The notes below the pieces were generated by a model. It was not told the DNA's origin. It did no database searches and worked only from the letters and a program-made list of their open reading frames with translations. From Chlorogloea sp. CCALA 695 (GTDB taxonomy: Bacteria > Cyanobacteriota > Cyanobacteriia > Cyanobacteriales > Chroococcidiopsidaceae), in assembly GCF_003003885.1 (NCBI RefSeq), contig NZ_PVWN01000005.1, positions 62,001 to 126,000 of the forward strand: 64,000 nucleotides of DNA. Reading direction: 5' to 3'. Of the stretch, positions 33,939 to 43,643 are shown piece after piece. The position numbers and the translations under genes were made by a program. Every line of letters starts with the position of its first letter. The stretch's first letter is position 1.

Positions 33939-36866
33939 ATGGATAGAAACGCTTGGAACGTCATTGAAACAGAATTTTTGCCTGCCGAATTACACCATAA
34001 AGAAACGCTGTTTACGATTGGGAATGGCTACTTAGCAACTCGCGGCACTTTTGAAGAAGGCTATCCCGGCGCAAACGCTACAACATTTATTCATGGCGTG
34101 TATGATGATGTTCCGGTAGTTTATACAGAATTAGTAAATTGTCCTGACTGGCTACAATTACAAATTGCGATCGCTGGGGAAGTTTTTAGCCTAGCTCAAG
34201 GCGAAGTATTGGAATACTCCCGCAAATTAGACTTGCATTGGGGCATATTAAGCCGTTACGTGCTGTGGCGTAGTCCCGCAGGCAATACAGTCAAGTTGCA
34301 CTTTGAACGCCTAGCAAGCATGGCAGACGAGCATTTGTTGATACTGCGATGCTCTGTTACGCCCATAGATTTTACTGGGATAATCGAAGTAAATGCTAGT
34401 CTCAGCACTTACCCTGACAACCAAGGCGTAAAACACTGGGAGTTATTAAAGGTCGGAGTCGTGCGTAATAGTGATTGGGTACAACTGCGCTGTTTAAAGT
34501 CTGGGATTGAACTAGGTATAGCGACAAAACTAATTTGCGAAGCTAATACAGAGATAGCAGCCAACTTACAAGCCAAATTTACCGCCCAAAAAGGACAAAC
34601 TACTACTTTAGAAAAGATAGTTACAGTCTTTACTTCAAGGCAGGTTTCGGAGCCTGCTCTAATAGCTTCGCAGCATTTAGCAAGTTTTAAGAGCTATGCA
34701 ACCCTTCTAGCTGCTCATGGAGCAGTATGGGATGAATTATGGCACGATTGCGATGTTGTAATTGAAGGCGACTTCACGGCTCAATTAGCTATTCGTTACA
34801 ACTTATTTCAACTTTTAATCGCTGCACCCCGACACGATGACAGAGTAAGTATTCCAGCTAAAACTCTATCTGGCTACGCTTATCGCGGTCACGTATTTTG
34901 GGATACAGAAATATTCCTTGTCCCTTTCCTAACTTTTACTCAACCCCAAGTAGCGAAAAACTTGCTATCTTACCGTTACCACAACTTAGATGGCGCAAGA
35001 CGTAAAGCTACTGAAGCTGGGTACGAAGGCGCGATGTATCCTTGGGAAAGTGCCAGTACAGGGGATGAAGTAACCCCCCGATGGGTAACAGGCCCCGATG
35101 GCAACCTAGTACGGATTTGGTGCGGTGATATTGAATTGCACATTACAACCGATGTCGCTTACGGAGTTTGGCAGTATTGGCAAGCAACAGGCGATCGCGA
35201 TTGGATGCAACAACAAGGAGCCGAAATTATCCTTGATACTGCGGTATTTTGGAGTAGCCGGGTTGAATGGAATGAGCTTCGCAATTGTTACGAAATTAGC
35301 GATGTGATTGGCCCCGATGAAAACCACGAACACGTAGACAATAATGCCTTTACTAACCGTATGGTTCAGTGGCATATGGAAACTGCTGTAGCTGTATTAG
35401 ATTGGCTGCAAACAAACTATCCATCCAAAGCAACAGAACTTGAGCTAAAACTAAATCTTACTCCCCAACGCTTAGAAAGATGGCATCACGTAGCGCAACA
35501 TTTGCTTGTACCGCACAATCCTGAAACTGGATTAATTGAACAATGCGATGGATTCTTTGATTTAATCGATGTAGATTTGTCCCAGTATGAAGGGCGAAAT
35601 ACCTCAATGCAAGCACTTTTGGGAATTGAAGCTACGGGTCAACGGCAAATTCTCAAGCAGCCCGATGTGTTGATGTTGTTGTACTTACTGCGCCAACTGC
35701 CTTTAAAAACTCCATTGGCAAATCGAGAAGACCTTGCCCTACTGCGGACTAATTGGGATTATTACAGCGATCGCACCGATCATACCTATGGATCTTCGTT
35801 GGGCCCCGCAATTCACGCTATTTTAGCTTGTGACTTAGACCTGTGCGCCGAAGCCTACGAGCATTTTATGCGTGCAGCATTGGTAGACCTTAAAGATGTG
35901 CGTGGCAACGCTGACGAAGGGATTCACGCCGCGTCTACGGGTGGTACTTGGCAGGCGGTAATCTTTGGTTTTGCGGGAGTGCGTTTAACTGAAACTGGGC
36001 CAATTATCGATACTCCCCATTTACCCCCTAGTTGGACACGCTTAAATTTTAAGCTGCACTGGCAACAACAATGTTATGAGTTTGACTTAACAAGTACCGA
36101 CGGAATTACAGAGGTAAAAGTGACAAACATTAATAACAGTGAAGAATCGAGCCTAATTGATGTAGCGGTAACTGTTGCAAAATTACCAATTAAAGGTGTG
36201 ATTTTTGACTTGGATGGAGTGTTAACAGACACTTCTGAGTATCACTACCGAGGTTGGAAACAGTTGGCGGATGAGGAAGGGATTGCTTTTGATCGCCAAG
36301 CTAATGAGGCAATGCGCGGTTTGGCAAGGCGTGATTCTTTACTGCATTTACTGGGCGATGTTTCTATTCCTGAAGCTGACATTCAAGCAATGATGGCACG
36401 GAAAAATAGCTATTATGAAGCCTTTATTCAAGATTTGAGTCCGGCGGATTTATTGCCTGGAGTATTGCCTTTGTTAGAGGAATTACAAGCAGCAGGGATT
36501 AAAATAGCGATCGGATCGTCTAGCAAAAATGCTCATTTAGTAACAAAATTATTGGGGATAAGCGATCGCATTGCCGCTATTAGTGATGGTTACAGTGTTG
36601 ATCGCCACAAACCCGCCCCTGATGTGTTTCTTCATGCTGCAATGCAGTTAGGATTAGACTCCTCAGAATGCGTAGTAGTAGAAGATGCGGCGGCGGGTGT
36701 TGAAGCTGGTTTAGCGGCGGGAATGTGGGTTGTAGGACTGGGCCCTGTAGAAAGATTTGCCGCCGCCCACGTTATCCGCGATAGCTTGGCTAACTCCTCT
36801 TGGAGTGATTTATTAGCGGCGATTGAAAAAACTAAAATTATTTGCTTACCAATGGCGGTTAGCTAA
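33939..36866 (+). CDS. GH65 glycoside phosphorylase fused to beta-phosphoglucomutase
   Basis: This is a two-enzyme fusion of 975 residues. Residues about 1-745 are a GH65 disaccharide phosphorylase (NAWNVIETEF, YRGHVFWDTEIFLVPFL, EVTPRW, and SDVIGPDENHEHVDNNAF with the general-acid Glu). Residues about 755-975 are a HAD beta-phosphoglucomutase (GVIFDLDGVLTDTSEYH with the Asp nucleophile pair, MRGLARRDSLLHLLG, IGSSSKNA, VVEDAAAGVEAG). The first domain would release beta-glucose-1-phosphate from trehalose, kojibiose or nigerose; the second turns it into glucose-6-phosphate. GTG 33936 is an alternative start one codon upstream. Confidence 0.92.
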   Translation: MDRNAWNVIETEFLPAELHHKETLFTIGNGYLATRGTFEEGYPGANATTFIHGVYDDVPVVYTELVNCPDWLQLQIAIAGEVFSLAQGEVLEYSRKLDLHWGILSRYVLWRSPAGNTVKLHFERLASMADEHLLILRCSVTPIDFTGIIEVNASLSTYPDNQGVKHWELLKVGVVRNSDWVQLRCLKSGIELGIATKLICEANTEIAANLQAKFTAQKGQTTTLEKIVTVFTSRQVSEPALIASQHLASFKSYATLLAAHGAVWDELWHDCDVVIEGDFTAQLAIRYNLFQLLIAAPRHDDRVSIPAKTLSGYAYRGHVFWDTEIFLVPFLTFTQPQVAKNLLSYRYHNLDGARRKATEAGYEGAMYPWESASTGDEVTPRWVTGPDGNLVRIWCGDIELHITTDVAYGVWQYWQATGDRDWMQQQGAEIILDTAVFWSSRVEWNELRNCYEISDVIGPDENHEHVDNNAFTNRMVQWHMETAVAVLDWLQTNYPSKATELELKLNLTPQRLERWHHVAQHLLVPHNPETGLIEQCDGFFDLIDVDLSQYEGRNTSMQALLGIEATGQRQILKQPDVLMLLYLLRQLPLKTPLANREDLALLRTNWDYYSDRTDHTYGSSLGPAIHAILACDLDLCAEAYEHFMRAALVDLKDVRGNADEGIHAASTGGTWQAVIFGFAGVRLTETGPIIDTPHLPPSWTRLNFKLHWQQQCYEFDLTSTDGITEVKVTNINNSEESSLIDVAVTVAKLPIKGVIFDLDGVLTDTSEYHYRGWKQLADEEGIAFDRQANEAMRGLARRDSLLHLLGDVSIPEADIQAMMARKNSYYEAFIQDLSPADLLPGVLPLLEELQAAGIKIAIGSSSKNAHLVTKLLGISDRIAAISDGYSVDRHKPAPDVFLHAAMQLGLDSSECVVVEDAAAGVEAGLAAGMWVVGLGPVERFAAAHVIRDSLANSSWSDLLAAIEKTKIICLPMAVS

Positions 36867-36878
36867 TAATAATAGTGA

Positions 36879-36915
36879 AATACCCACCAAAACTACTAAG
36901 GTCTTGGTGGGTATT
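36879..36915. terminator. Hairpin between convergent genes
   Basis: Arms AATACCCACCAA (36879-36890) and TTGGTGGGTATT (36904-36915) are perfect complements with a 13-base loop. It lies just after the GH65 fusion and before the end of the PEP-CTERM gene. No T-run follows on the plus strand, so it is probably a bidirectional boundary structure. Confidence 0.55.
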
Positions 36916-36928
36916 GCGAGATCGAAGC

Positions 36929-37987
36929 TTATTTTTGCAATAAATTTAGTTGTTTGCGGCGGTTTGCCTTACGCTGCAAAGCACTACATACAAATAAACC
37001 ACCAAGTGCTGCTATACCTAACACAGAAGAAGGTTCGGGAACAGGAACATTGGCAGTGGTGAGGTAAGTAGGACTAGATAAACCGCCACTACCAGATGTA
37101 ACAAAATCTCCCAAATAATTCCCAGTATCACCATCGTACTTTTTGATACTGTTAGTTAAAGAATTACTAACGTATAGATTACCATCCTCTCCAACAGTCA
37201 AGCCGATTGCAGAGTTTAAACCGCCGCTACTTGTGTCAACAAAAAAGGAATCGCTCGTATTAGTTGTCAAGTCGATTAAACCAACTTCTCTCCCGTTAGT
37301 AAAAAAGAGTTTGTTGTCTTCTAAGGCAAGACCTTGTGGCTTAAAGGGTAGGGTACTCAATGGATGAGGACTAACACTCAATTGCGTGAAATCGCTTATT
37401 GTTGGATCGTACTCTCGAATCCCACCAGGATTAAAACGATTGGTACTTTCACTGAAAAATATATTGTTACTTGACCCCCCTACAGCTACATCAATAGGTG
37501 CTGGGTTAAAAGCTGGGACACCAGTATAGATGCTACTAAGCAATTCCCCTGTATTTCCGTCGTACTGCAAAATGCCGCTTGTCTGGAAGTTGTCTATTTC
37601 AAAGCCAGGAATACGATTGGTAGTTATAAACAAGCTACCATCGGCGGCAAAGCTCAAGCCAGTAAGAGAACTAGGTTGCTCGAAAGACACAAAATTGCCA
37701 ATATATTCCCCTGTTGTGCCGCTATACTCTTTAACAGTAGAGTCTCCACCGCTAACAACAAATAGATTACCATTTAGCCCTAAAGCTAAGTCTTGAGGAG
37801 CCAACAACCCACCACTACCAGCCGTGACAAAATCTCGGATATATACACCTGTTATTTCGTCATACTGTTTGATGGAGTTATCACCACTGCTACTTACAAG
37901 CAATGCTGCTTGAGCAGGTATAGTAGCTGCGCTAATTGCGGCAAAAATAGTCATCGCCAGGGAATATTTAGCAATATTACTGTGCAT
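36929..37987 (-). CDS. PEP-CTERM sorted beta-propeller protein
   Basis: The 352-residue exported protein has a signal peptide (ending IPAQAA near residue 27) and repeated propeller-like blades (ITGVYIRDFVTAGSGGLLAP ... NGNLFVVSGGDSTVKEYSG; the same phrase recurs at the end as GNYLGDFVTSGSGGLSSP). At the C-terminus is VPVPEPSSVLG plus a hydrophobic helix and the basic tail RKANRRKQ. The PEP-CTERM tail is recognised by an exosortase and used for surface or EPS-linked proteins. No exosortase gene is in this window. Blades resemble NHL/SMP-30-like propellers; ligand unknown. Confidence 0.8.
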   Translation of the reverse strand: MHSNIAKYSLAMTIFAAISAATIPAQAALLVSSSGDNSIKQYDEITGVYIRDFVTAGSGGLLAPQDLALGLNGNLFVVSGGDSTVKEYSGTTGEYIGNFVSFEQPSSLTGLSFAADGSLFITTNRIPGFEIDNFQTSGILQYDGNTGELLSSIYTGVPAFNPAPIDVAVGGSSNNIFFSESTNRFNPGGIREYDPTISDFTQLSVSPHPLSTLPFKPQGLALEDNKLFFTNGREVGLIDLTTNTSDSFFVDTSSGGLNSAIGLTVGEDGNLYVSNSLTNSIKKYDGDTGNYLGDFVTSGSGGLSSPTYLTTANVPVPEPSSVLGIAALGGLFVCSALQRKANRRKQLNLLQK

Positions 37988-38121
37988 TTGAATGTTCCTA
38001 AAATTGATGGTTAAAGTCTATACCTGTCAAATTATTTTCTGAATTAAAATGATGCACTCTTAGAGAAATTATCATCGTTAAATATTTTTGTAAATGAACT
38101 TGAAAATAGATATTTTTAAAA

Positions 38122-40074
38122 TCAATAATTAGCAGTAAGCCCAGTTAATTGACTAATAGCTAAGGCTAACTTGTGGGGTTCAATGGGTTTAGATAGGTGC
38201 ATTTGAAAACCATTAGAAATCGCGCGCTGACGGTCTTCATCTCTAGCGTAAGCTGTGAGCGCGATCGCCCCTATTGGTTTTAGTCCTTGGCTAATTTCCC
38301 AATCTCTAATTTTTTTAATTAATTTATACCCGTCTTCGTCAGGCATTCCAATATCACTAATGATCGCATCTAAATTCTCTTGGGTAACTATTTCCATCGC
38401 CGCCTTTGCACAATTGGCAGTTATTACTTTAACGTTGTACTTTTGCAATGCCAAAGCAATAATTTCGCGATTATCGTCTTCATCATCGACTACCAAAACT
38501 TGCAGCCTCTGAAGCTGAGGTAAGTTATCTAAAGGTAAGTAATTAGAGTTAATTTCCTGACTTGTCTGCGCGATTGGGTTTTCTATATTTTCTAATTGCT
38601 CACTTATCAAAGGTATTTCGATTGTAAAAGTCGATCCTTGTCCTTCCCCTTTACTTTGAGCTTGCAACGTCCCGCCGTGCAGTTCTACTAATTGACGGGC
38701 GATCGCAAGCCCTAATCCTAAACCGCCATAAGAGCGCGTCATTGAAGCATCAGCTTGACGAAAGCGGTCAAATACATGGGGCAGAAATTCGGCACTAATC
38801 CCGCAGCCTGTATCAATTATCTGAATTTGGGCGACGGGAGGAATCACCGATAATCGCACTTCGATAGTGCCACCAGAAGGGGTAAACTTGATGGCATTTG
38901 ATAGCAAATTCCAAATTACTTGTTGAGTGCGATCGCTATCTGCCGATACCATACCAATTGTTGGCTCAAAATTGGTTACTATTTGAATTTTTTTTGCTTG
39001 TGCCGCTAGTAATACTGTTTCAATTGCTGCTTCAATCGGAACTTTTAATTGAATGGGACGAGCAGTTAATCGAATTGTCCCGCGAATAATTCGGGAAATA
39101 TCTAGCAAATCCTCAATCATTTGGACTTGCAACAAAGCATTACGCTCGATAGTTTCTATTGCCCGATCTCGTACCGAATCTTCTAGTTTTCGTGTCCGCA
39201 TGAGCCTAGCCCAGCCCAGGATCGCATTTAAGGGCGATCGCAGTTCGTGGGACACAATCGCCAAAAATTCGTCTTTCATGCGGCTATTAGCCTCAGCTTG
39301 TTCGCGGGCGGCTTGTTCGCGTTGCAATAGCTCGGTACGCTCGGTAATATCGGTAAAAATTTGGACTGTACCTGTAACGCCACTTTTACTTAAAATTGGA
39401 TCAACTTTGACTTCAAACCAGCGTTGATTGATTTTGATTTCTTGACTTTGGCGACGGGTAAGACCGAGGCGATCGCCCAAAAACTCGCCCATCGCTTCAT
39501 TGCCCACATCTTGCCATAACTCGCTGCAGCTACAACCAATAATTTCTTGAGCCGACTTCCCTAAAATATTTGCCATTGCTTGATTGCAACGGACTATTTT
39601 GGCTTGATCGAGCAAGCAAACCCCGTCAGAAATAGAGTCAAAGGTTATTTGCCATTGCGTCGCCGAACAAATCGCCGTTTCCTCCGCTTGACGCATCCGT
39701 AGCAAAGCATTAACTGTAGCAATCAATTCCCGCGATTCTACAGGTTGAGTTAGATAGCCGTCTGCGCCACCTTCTAAAGCTTCGGCTTTATCTTCCATTT
39801 GGATAAAACTAGCGGATAAATGCAGCACGGGAATTGAAGCGGTAGCGGGATCGTTTTTAATTTTTCGGCACACTTCAAACCCATGAATATCAGGAAGTTT
39901 GACATCTAGCACAATTAAATCTGGCTTAATTTCTGCGACTAGCTGCAAGGCTTGCGCCCCTGTACTTGCTTCAATAACATTAAATCCTGCCCTTTGAAGC
40001 ATCCGCGTATGAACGTAACGATTAGCCTCATCATCGTCTACGTGCAAAATACTTATTGGTTGCTGCTTAGGCAT
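38122..40074 (-). CDS. Hybrid histidine kinase REC-PAS-HisKA-HATPase-REC
   Basis: The 650-residue soluble signal protein has an N-terminal receiver (DLIVLDVKLPD with the phospho-Asp), a PAS domain (about 130-245), HisKA (EFLAIVSHELRSPLNAILGW), HATPase (NLLSNAIKFTPSGG, GLGLGLAIARQLVELHGG) and a second receiver (LVVDDEDDNRE, IISDIGMPDEDGYKLI). It is the last gene of the stressosome operon, 12 bases after the ATPase-kinase gene. Two receivers flanking the kinase core suggest a phosphorelay that takes input from the upstream switch proteins. Confidence 0.9.
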   Translation of the reverse strand: MPKQQPISILHVDDDEANRYVHTRMLQRAGFNVIEASTGAQALQLVAEIKPDLIVLDVKLPDIHGFEVCRKIKNDPATASIPVLHLSASFIQMEDKAEALEGGADGYLTQPVESRELIATVNALLRMRQAEETAICSATQWQITFDSISDGVCLLDQAKIVRCNQAMANILGKSAQEIIGCSCSELWQDVGNEAMGEFLGDRLGLTRRQSQEIKINQRWFEVKVDPILSKSGVTGTVQIFTDITERTELLQREQAAREQAEANSRMKDEFLAIVSHELRSPLNAILGWARLMRTRKLEDSVRDRAIETIERNALLQVQMIEDLLDISRIIRGTIRLTARPIQLKVPIEAAIETVLLAAQAKKIQIVTNFEPTIGMVSADSDRTQQVIWNLLSNAIKFTPSGGTIEVRLSVIPPVAQIQIIDTGCGISAEFLPHVFDRFRQADASMTRSYGGLGLGLAIARQLVELHGGTLQAQSKGEGQGSTFTIEIPLISEQLENIENPIAQTSQEINSNYLPLDNLPQLQRLQVLVVDDEDDNREIIALALQKYNVKVITANCAKAAMEIVTQENLDAIISDIGMPDEDGYKLIKKIRDWEISQGLKPIGAIALTAYARDEDRQRAISNGFQMHLSKPIEPHKLALAISQLTGLTANY

Positions 40075-40086
40075 AGTTGCTTGTGC

Positions 40087-41820
40087 TTATATATTTAAAT
40101 GGAGTCCGGCTTTAAGCAATACTTGACGGATTATTGCCTCAGCATCCGGGCGCTCTAGGTCTTTAGATAATATTGCCACGACCTGAGCATTAATTAAGCG
40201 ATCGCGTTCTTCTGGCTCTAGTTGCTTTGAAGTATGAATAATTACCGGAATGTGCTTAGTTGTGGGATTAGCTTTTAATTGCTCTAAAACCTCAAATCCG
40301 CTCAATTCGGGCATCACTAAATCTAAAAAGATTACCTGCGGCTGCTCTAAGATAGCTTTAATCACGCCTTCACTACCATTAATTGCTTCCGTCACCTTGA
40401 TAGTGAGACTTTTTAGTAGTTCTTTGAGCAAATAGCGAGAGATTTGCTCATCATCAATTATCAAAACTTTAATCGGCGTTTGTGGTGATACGGTTTCCTT
40501 TTCTTCCGCATAAACGCAGGGCAAAGTAACTGTAAAAATAGAGCCTACTTCTAATTTACTCTCTACAGAGATATTACCTCCGAGTAACTGCGCTAGTTGA
40601 CGGCAAAGTGGCAAACCTAAACCCGTTCCTTTAAATTGACTTTGCAAGGGGTTTTCAATTTGGACAAATTCTTCAAAAATAAGTTCTAGATTGTTAGGTG
40701 CAATGCCAATTCCCGTATCAGCAACAGTAAAAACTATCGTGCGCTCTTGTTTCAAAGCACTAACACGTATTTCGCCTTTAGGAGTAAATTTTAGGGCATT
40801 AGAAATCAAATTTCTTAAAATTTGCGAAACTTTACCTTCATCAGTATACATCGGCAAGTTTTGGGGTTGATCAAAAACTAGATTAACCTCCGATTGATTA
40901 AGTATGGGGCGTAGTATGCCTTTTAAAGCATTAAATAAATCGCTGACTTCAAATTGCTGGGGACGAATAGTTACTTTACCCGCTTCAACTTTGGCTATAT
41001 CTAATAAATCGTTGACTAATTCCGAAAGCCCTAGCGCCGAAGTGCGAATAAAATTTACTTGTTTTTCTTGCTCCGAATTTAACTCCCCATCTAACCGCTC
41101 TAAAAGTAGCTGAGAAAGGCTGAGAATTGCATTTAAAGGAGTACGAAATTCATGACTCATGTTTGATAAAAAACGAGTTTTCATTTCGCTGGCTTTTTGC
41201 CAAGACTCCGCGCGATCATCTAATTCGGCATAAAGAGTTACTACACCGCGATTTGTATCTTCTAGTTGACTATTTAGACGCGCAAGTTCACTTGACCTGC
41301 TTTGCAACTCCTCCATAGTGCGTAAAAGCTCTTGATTTTGCTGCTGTACTTCTTGGTATAAATTTTCTGGAGTTTTCTGGGCTAATTCTTGAGCAATTTT
41401 CTGTAAAATTTCTGGAGTTATCGGTGTTTGTTTGGGTAGGAATTTGGTTAGCGTTACCGTAGTTTCATTAACGACGGATTCAATTACAAACTTATCCATC
41501 AATCGTTTTGCGCCGACAATCCCTAATCCCATCCCTGTCGTAGAAGTATAGCGCCCAGCTAAAATTGCCTCCACATCTTTAATTCCCCCACCTTTGTCGC
41601 TAACTTTAATTAGTAACGCCGCATCTTGAACTATAAATTCAACTCTCCCACCACCGCCATACTGAAAGGCATTGCGAGAAATTTCTGATACCGCCGTAGC
41701 TATGCGCGTTTGAGATTGCAAGTCAAAACCGAGCAAACTAGCAATTTGACGCGATCGCCCTCTTGCCAATACTACATCTTGTTCAAAGCGCACCTCCACT
41801 GTTAAAAGCCTAATATCCAT
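40087..41820 (-). CDS. RsbT-like ATPase fused to hybrid histidine kinase with receiver
   Basis: Residues about 1-130 form a GHKL ATPase of the anti-sigma/RsbT group (IATAVSEISRNAFQYGGGG, DKGGGI, GMGLGIVGAKRLMD). A coiled coil (about 145-205) follows. The rest is a canonical kinase: HisKA SNMSHEFRTPLNAILSLSQL, HATPase (RNLISNALKFTPKG, FKGTGLGLPLCRQLAQLLGG) and a C-terminal receiver (VIFLDLVMPELSGFEVL). Such a fusion of a stressosome-type kinase to a two-component kinase gives a direct physical route from RsbT-like release to phosphorelay (inference). It is separated by 4 bases from the PP2C gene upstream. Confidence 0.88.
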   Translation of the reverse strand: MDIRLLTVEVRFEQDVVLARGRSRQIASLLGFDLQSQTRIATAVSEISRNAFQYGGGGRVEFIVQDAALLIKVSDKGGGIKDVEAILAGRYTSTTGMGLGIVGAKRLMDKFVIESVVNETTVTLTKFLPKQTPITPEILQKIAQELAQKTPENLYQEVQQQNQELLRTMEELQSRSSELARLNSQLEDTNRGVVTLYAELDDRAESWQKASEMKTRFLSNMSHEFRTPLNAILSLSQLLLERLDGELNSEQEKQVNFIRTSALGLSELVNDLLDIAKVEAGKVTIRPQQFEVSDLFNALKGILRPILNQSEVNLVFDQPQNLPMYTDEGKVSQILRNLISNALKFTPKGEIRVSALKQERTIVFTVADTGIGIAPNNLELIFEEFVQIENPLQSQFKGTGLGLPLCRQLAQLLGGNISVESKLEVGSIFTVTLPCVYAEEKETVSPQTPIKVLIIDDEQISRYLLKELLKSLTIKVTEAINGSEGVIKAILEQPQVIFLDLVMPELSGFEVLEQLKANPTTKHIPVIIHTSKQLEPEERDRLINAQVVAILSKDLERPDAEAIIRQVLLKAGLHLNI

Positions 41821-41824
41821 AACA

Positions 41825-42817
41825 TTATTGCCTAACTACTACGACGCTAACATCATCTCGTAGGCGCTTAAAATCTCGATATAATACTCCAGCAATCAAG
41901 CTTGGATGTTTGACAATTAAACCGTTATAGCGATCTATTCTCCACCCCGTAGCCAAGCCATCGGAGCTTAAAATTAGCGTTGCGCCGGGGGGAAAAGGAT
42001 AGGTAAATTCTTTGATTTTGTGAATTTGATAACCCACAATACCATTGTAAGAAACCATGCTGCGACTTTCGGGGGCGATGATACTTGCGGCAATATTGCC
42101 TACCCCCGCAAAAAGGACAGATTGTTGATTAAAGTCAAGTTGAGCGATCGCTACTGCCGCACCGCGCGTACTTCGCATTGAACCGTGCATCAATTCTAAA
42201 ATCTCTTTAGGAGAACATTGAGAATTTTCTTGAGCGACTCTAATCGCCGCAGAAGATGCCTCAAAAGCTAGTTCACCATGTCCTAACCCATCAGCAACAA
42301 CTACCAACTGTCGCCCAGTATCGGTTTCAATTACTGCCCAAGCGTCGCCACAAGTTTGCTCACTAGCTAAGGGAATATTCACCGCACCGATTTTTAAACT
42401 GACTAAATTTTTCGGCGGTGGAGTTGCCCAAAGGTGCGCCATTACTGCTGTACCTACAGGGATAGAATAAATGTCAAAAAAATCTGCCAACCTAGAAATC
42501 GATCCTAAGCCTGTCCCAGGAGTTCCACCCGTCGAAAAGCCGTCGCGGAGACACTCGCCCACATTCTCCATCCCCGCACCTTTATCTAAAGCCAAAATTT
42601 CTAAGCCGTTAAGATCGCCAACGTGGAGGGAGCGTAGCAGCAATTCACCGTCTTGGGCGTGTTTAATTAAATTTCCGGCAATTTCTGTAACAACAATACC
42701 CGCTCTACCGCGCTCGGTTTCTTTAAAATTTAATTGAGAGGCGAAGTCCATAGCCTTGCGGCGCGCTTCTCCAACTTGGCTACTTTCTACCACAGGAATA
42801 AGGATATTTTGGATCAT
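41825..42817 (-). CDS. GHKL ATPase fused to PP2C/SpoIIE-type phosphatase (RsbX-like)
   Basis: This 330-residue protein starts with an anti-sigma-type ATPase domain (VVTEIAGNLIKHAQDGE, LDKGAGM, GTGLGSISRLAD, about 1-130). It continues with a PP2C domain (VVVADGLGHGELAFEAS with the metal-binding Asp-Gly, GAAVAIAQLDF, GVGNIAASI, LSSDGLATGWR). In the Bacillus stressosome RsbX dephosphorylates RsbS and RsbR; here the same function is likely, combined with a second RsbT-like domain. It lies 26 bases after rsbT. Confidence 0.82.
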   Translation of the reverse strand: MIQNILIPVVESSQVGEARRKAMDFASQLNFKETERGRAGIVVTEIAGNLIKHAQDGELLLRSLHVGDLNGLEILALDKGAGMENVGECLRDGFSTGGTPGTGLGSISRLADFFDIYSIPVGTAVMAHLWATPPPKNLVSLKIGAVNIPLASEQTCGDAWAVIETDTGRQLVVVADGLGHGELAFEASSAAIRVAQENSQCSPKEILELMHGSMRSTRGAAVAIAQLDFNQQSVLFAGVGNIAASIIAPESRSMVSYNGIVGYQIHKIKEFTYPFPPGATLILSSDGLATGWRIDRYNGLIVKHPSLIAGVLYRDFKRLRDDVSVVVVRQ

Positions 42818-42843
42818 TTAGCTATTTCGCGCTATCCCTGGTT

Positions 42844-43254
42844 TTACTTCCATTTGATAATTTTAACTTGAGTTCCTTCGCCCACACGAGAACTAATCTC
42901 AAACTCGCTCATCAACCGTTTTGTGCCGCTTAAACCCATTCCTAAGCCTCCCCCGGTTGTATAGCCATCTTTGAGCGCCAATTCAATATCGCTAATTCCT
43001 GCTCCTTGATCGCTAAAAATTAAGCGTAGACCTTGACGATAGCCGACTTCAATTACTTCTAGCGTTAATGTTCCCCCACCGCCATAAGTTAAGGTATTAC
43101 GAGCAAGTTCGCTAGAAGCGGTAATAATTTTAGTTTGATCTACCAAACTAAAACCTAATTCCACCGCCCAAGTGCGGACAATTTTTCTGACTAAGACAAT
43201 ATCACTAGAAGAATAAATGTCTATTTCCTGCTTTTGTCCTTCGGGGGCTGCCAT
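42844..43254 (-). CDS. rsbT: Stressosome switch kinase RsbT
   Basis: RsbT is a small GHKL kinase of 136 residues that phosphorylates RsbS and RsbR and then leaves the complex to activate its target. The motifs are clear: ITASSELARNTLTYGGGG (N-box), FSDQGAGISDIELAL (G1) and TGGGLGMGLSGTKRLMSEFEI (G2). It lies 10 bases after rsbS. Downstream targets here are not RsbU-type but the kinase fusions in the same operon (inference). Confidence 0.9.
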   Translation of the reverse strand: MAAPEGQKQEIDIYSSSDIVLVRKIVRTWAVELGFSLVDQTKIITASSELARNTLTYGGGGTLTLEVIEVGYRQGLRLIFSDQGAGISDIELALKDGYTTGGGLGMGLSGTKRLMSEFEISSRVGEGTQVKIIKWK

Positions 43255-43264
43255 TTGCCTCCTT

Positions 43265-43627
43265 TCAGGCGCGATTTACTAGCAAATAAAGCAAATCCAT
43301 ACCTTTTTCGACATTCAAAGCAGTGCGTACACCTTCCAGAGATAGCCCAAGTTCTACTAGCGTAATTGCTACTGCTGGTTGCATTCCTACTACTACCGTT
43401 TCCGCATCAAGTAGGCGCGACATAGAGGCAATGTTACTGAGTATGCGCCCGATAAATGAGTCCACAATTTCTAATGATGAAATGTCAATTAATACGCCTT
43501 TGGCATTCAATTCAACGATCCGGTTTGTCAAATCGTCTTGCAAAGTCATCGCCAAGCGATCGTGCATATCTACTTGGATTGTCACCAAAAGAAACCCGCC
43601 CATTTGCAATATAGGTATGCGTTCCAC
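43265..43627 (-). CDS. rsbS: Stressosome STAS protein RsbS
   Basis: This 120-residue single STAS domain starts IPILQMGGFLLVTIQVDMHD and has the phosphorylation site region ISSLEIVDSFIGRILSNIA with the conserved Ser after Asp. It is followed by VVVGMQPAVAITLVELGLSL. It forms the stressosome core with RsbR. It lies 16 bases after rsbR and 10 before rsbT, the standard R-S-T order. Confidence 0.9.
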   Translation of the reverse strand: MERIPILQMGGFLLVTIQVDMHDRLAMTLQDDLTNRIVELNAKGVLIDISSLEIVDSFIGRILSNIASMSRLLDAETVVVGMQPAVAITLVELGLSLEGVRTALNVEKGMDLLYLLVNRA

Positions 43628-43643
43628 CTTTAGTCTCCAAGGG

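Noticed and set aside
36823-37062. Plus-strand ORF of 79 codons after the GH65 fusion
   Set aside because: It overlaps the end of the fusion gene and the antisense end of the PEP-CTERM gene and crosses a hairpin.
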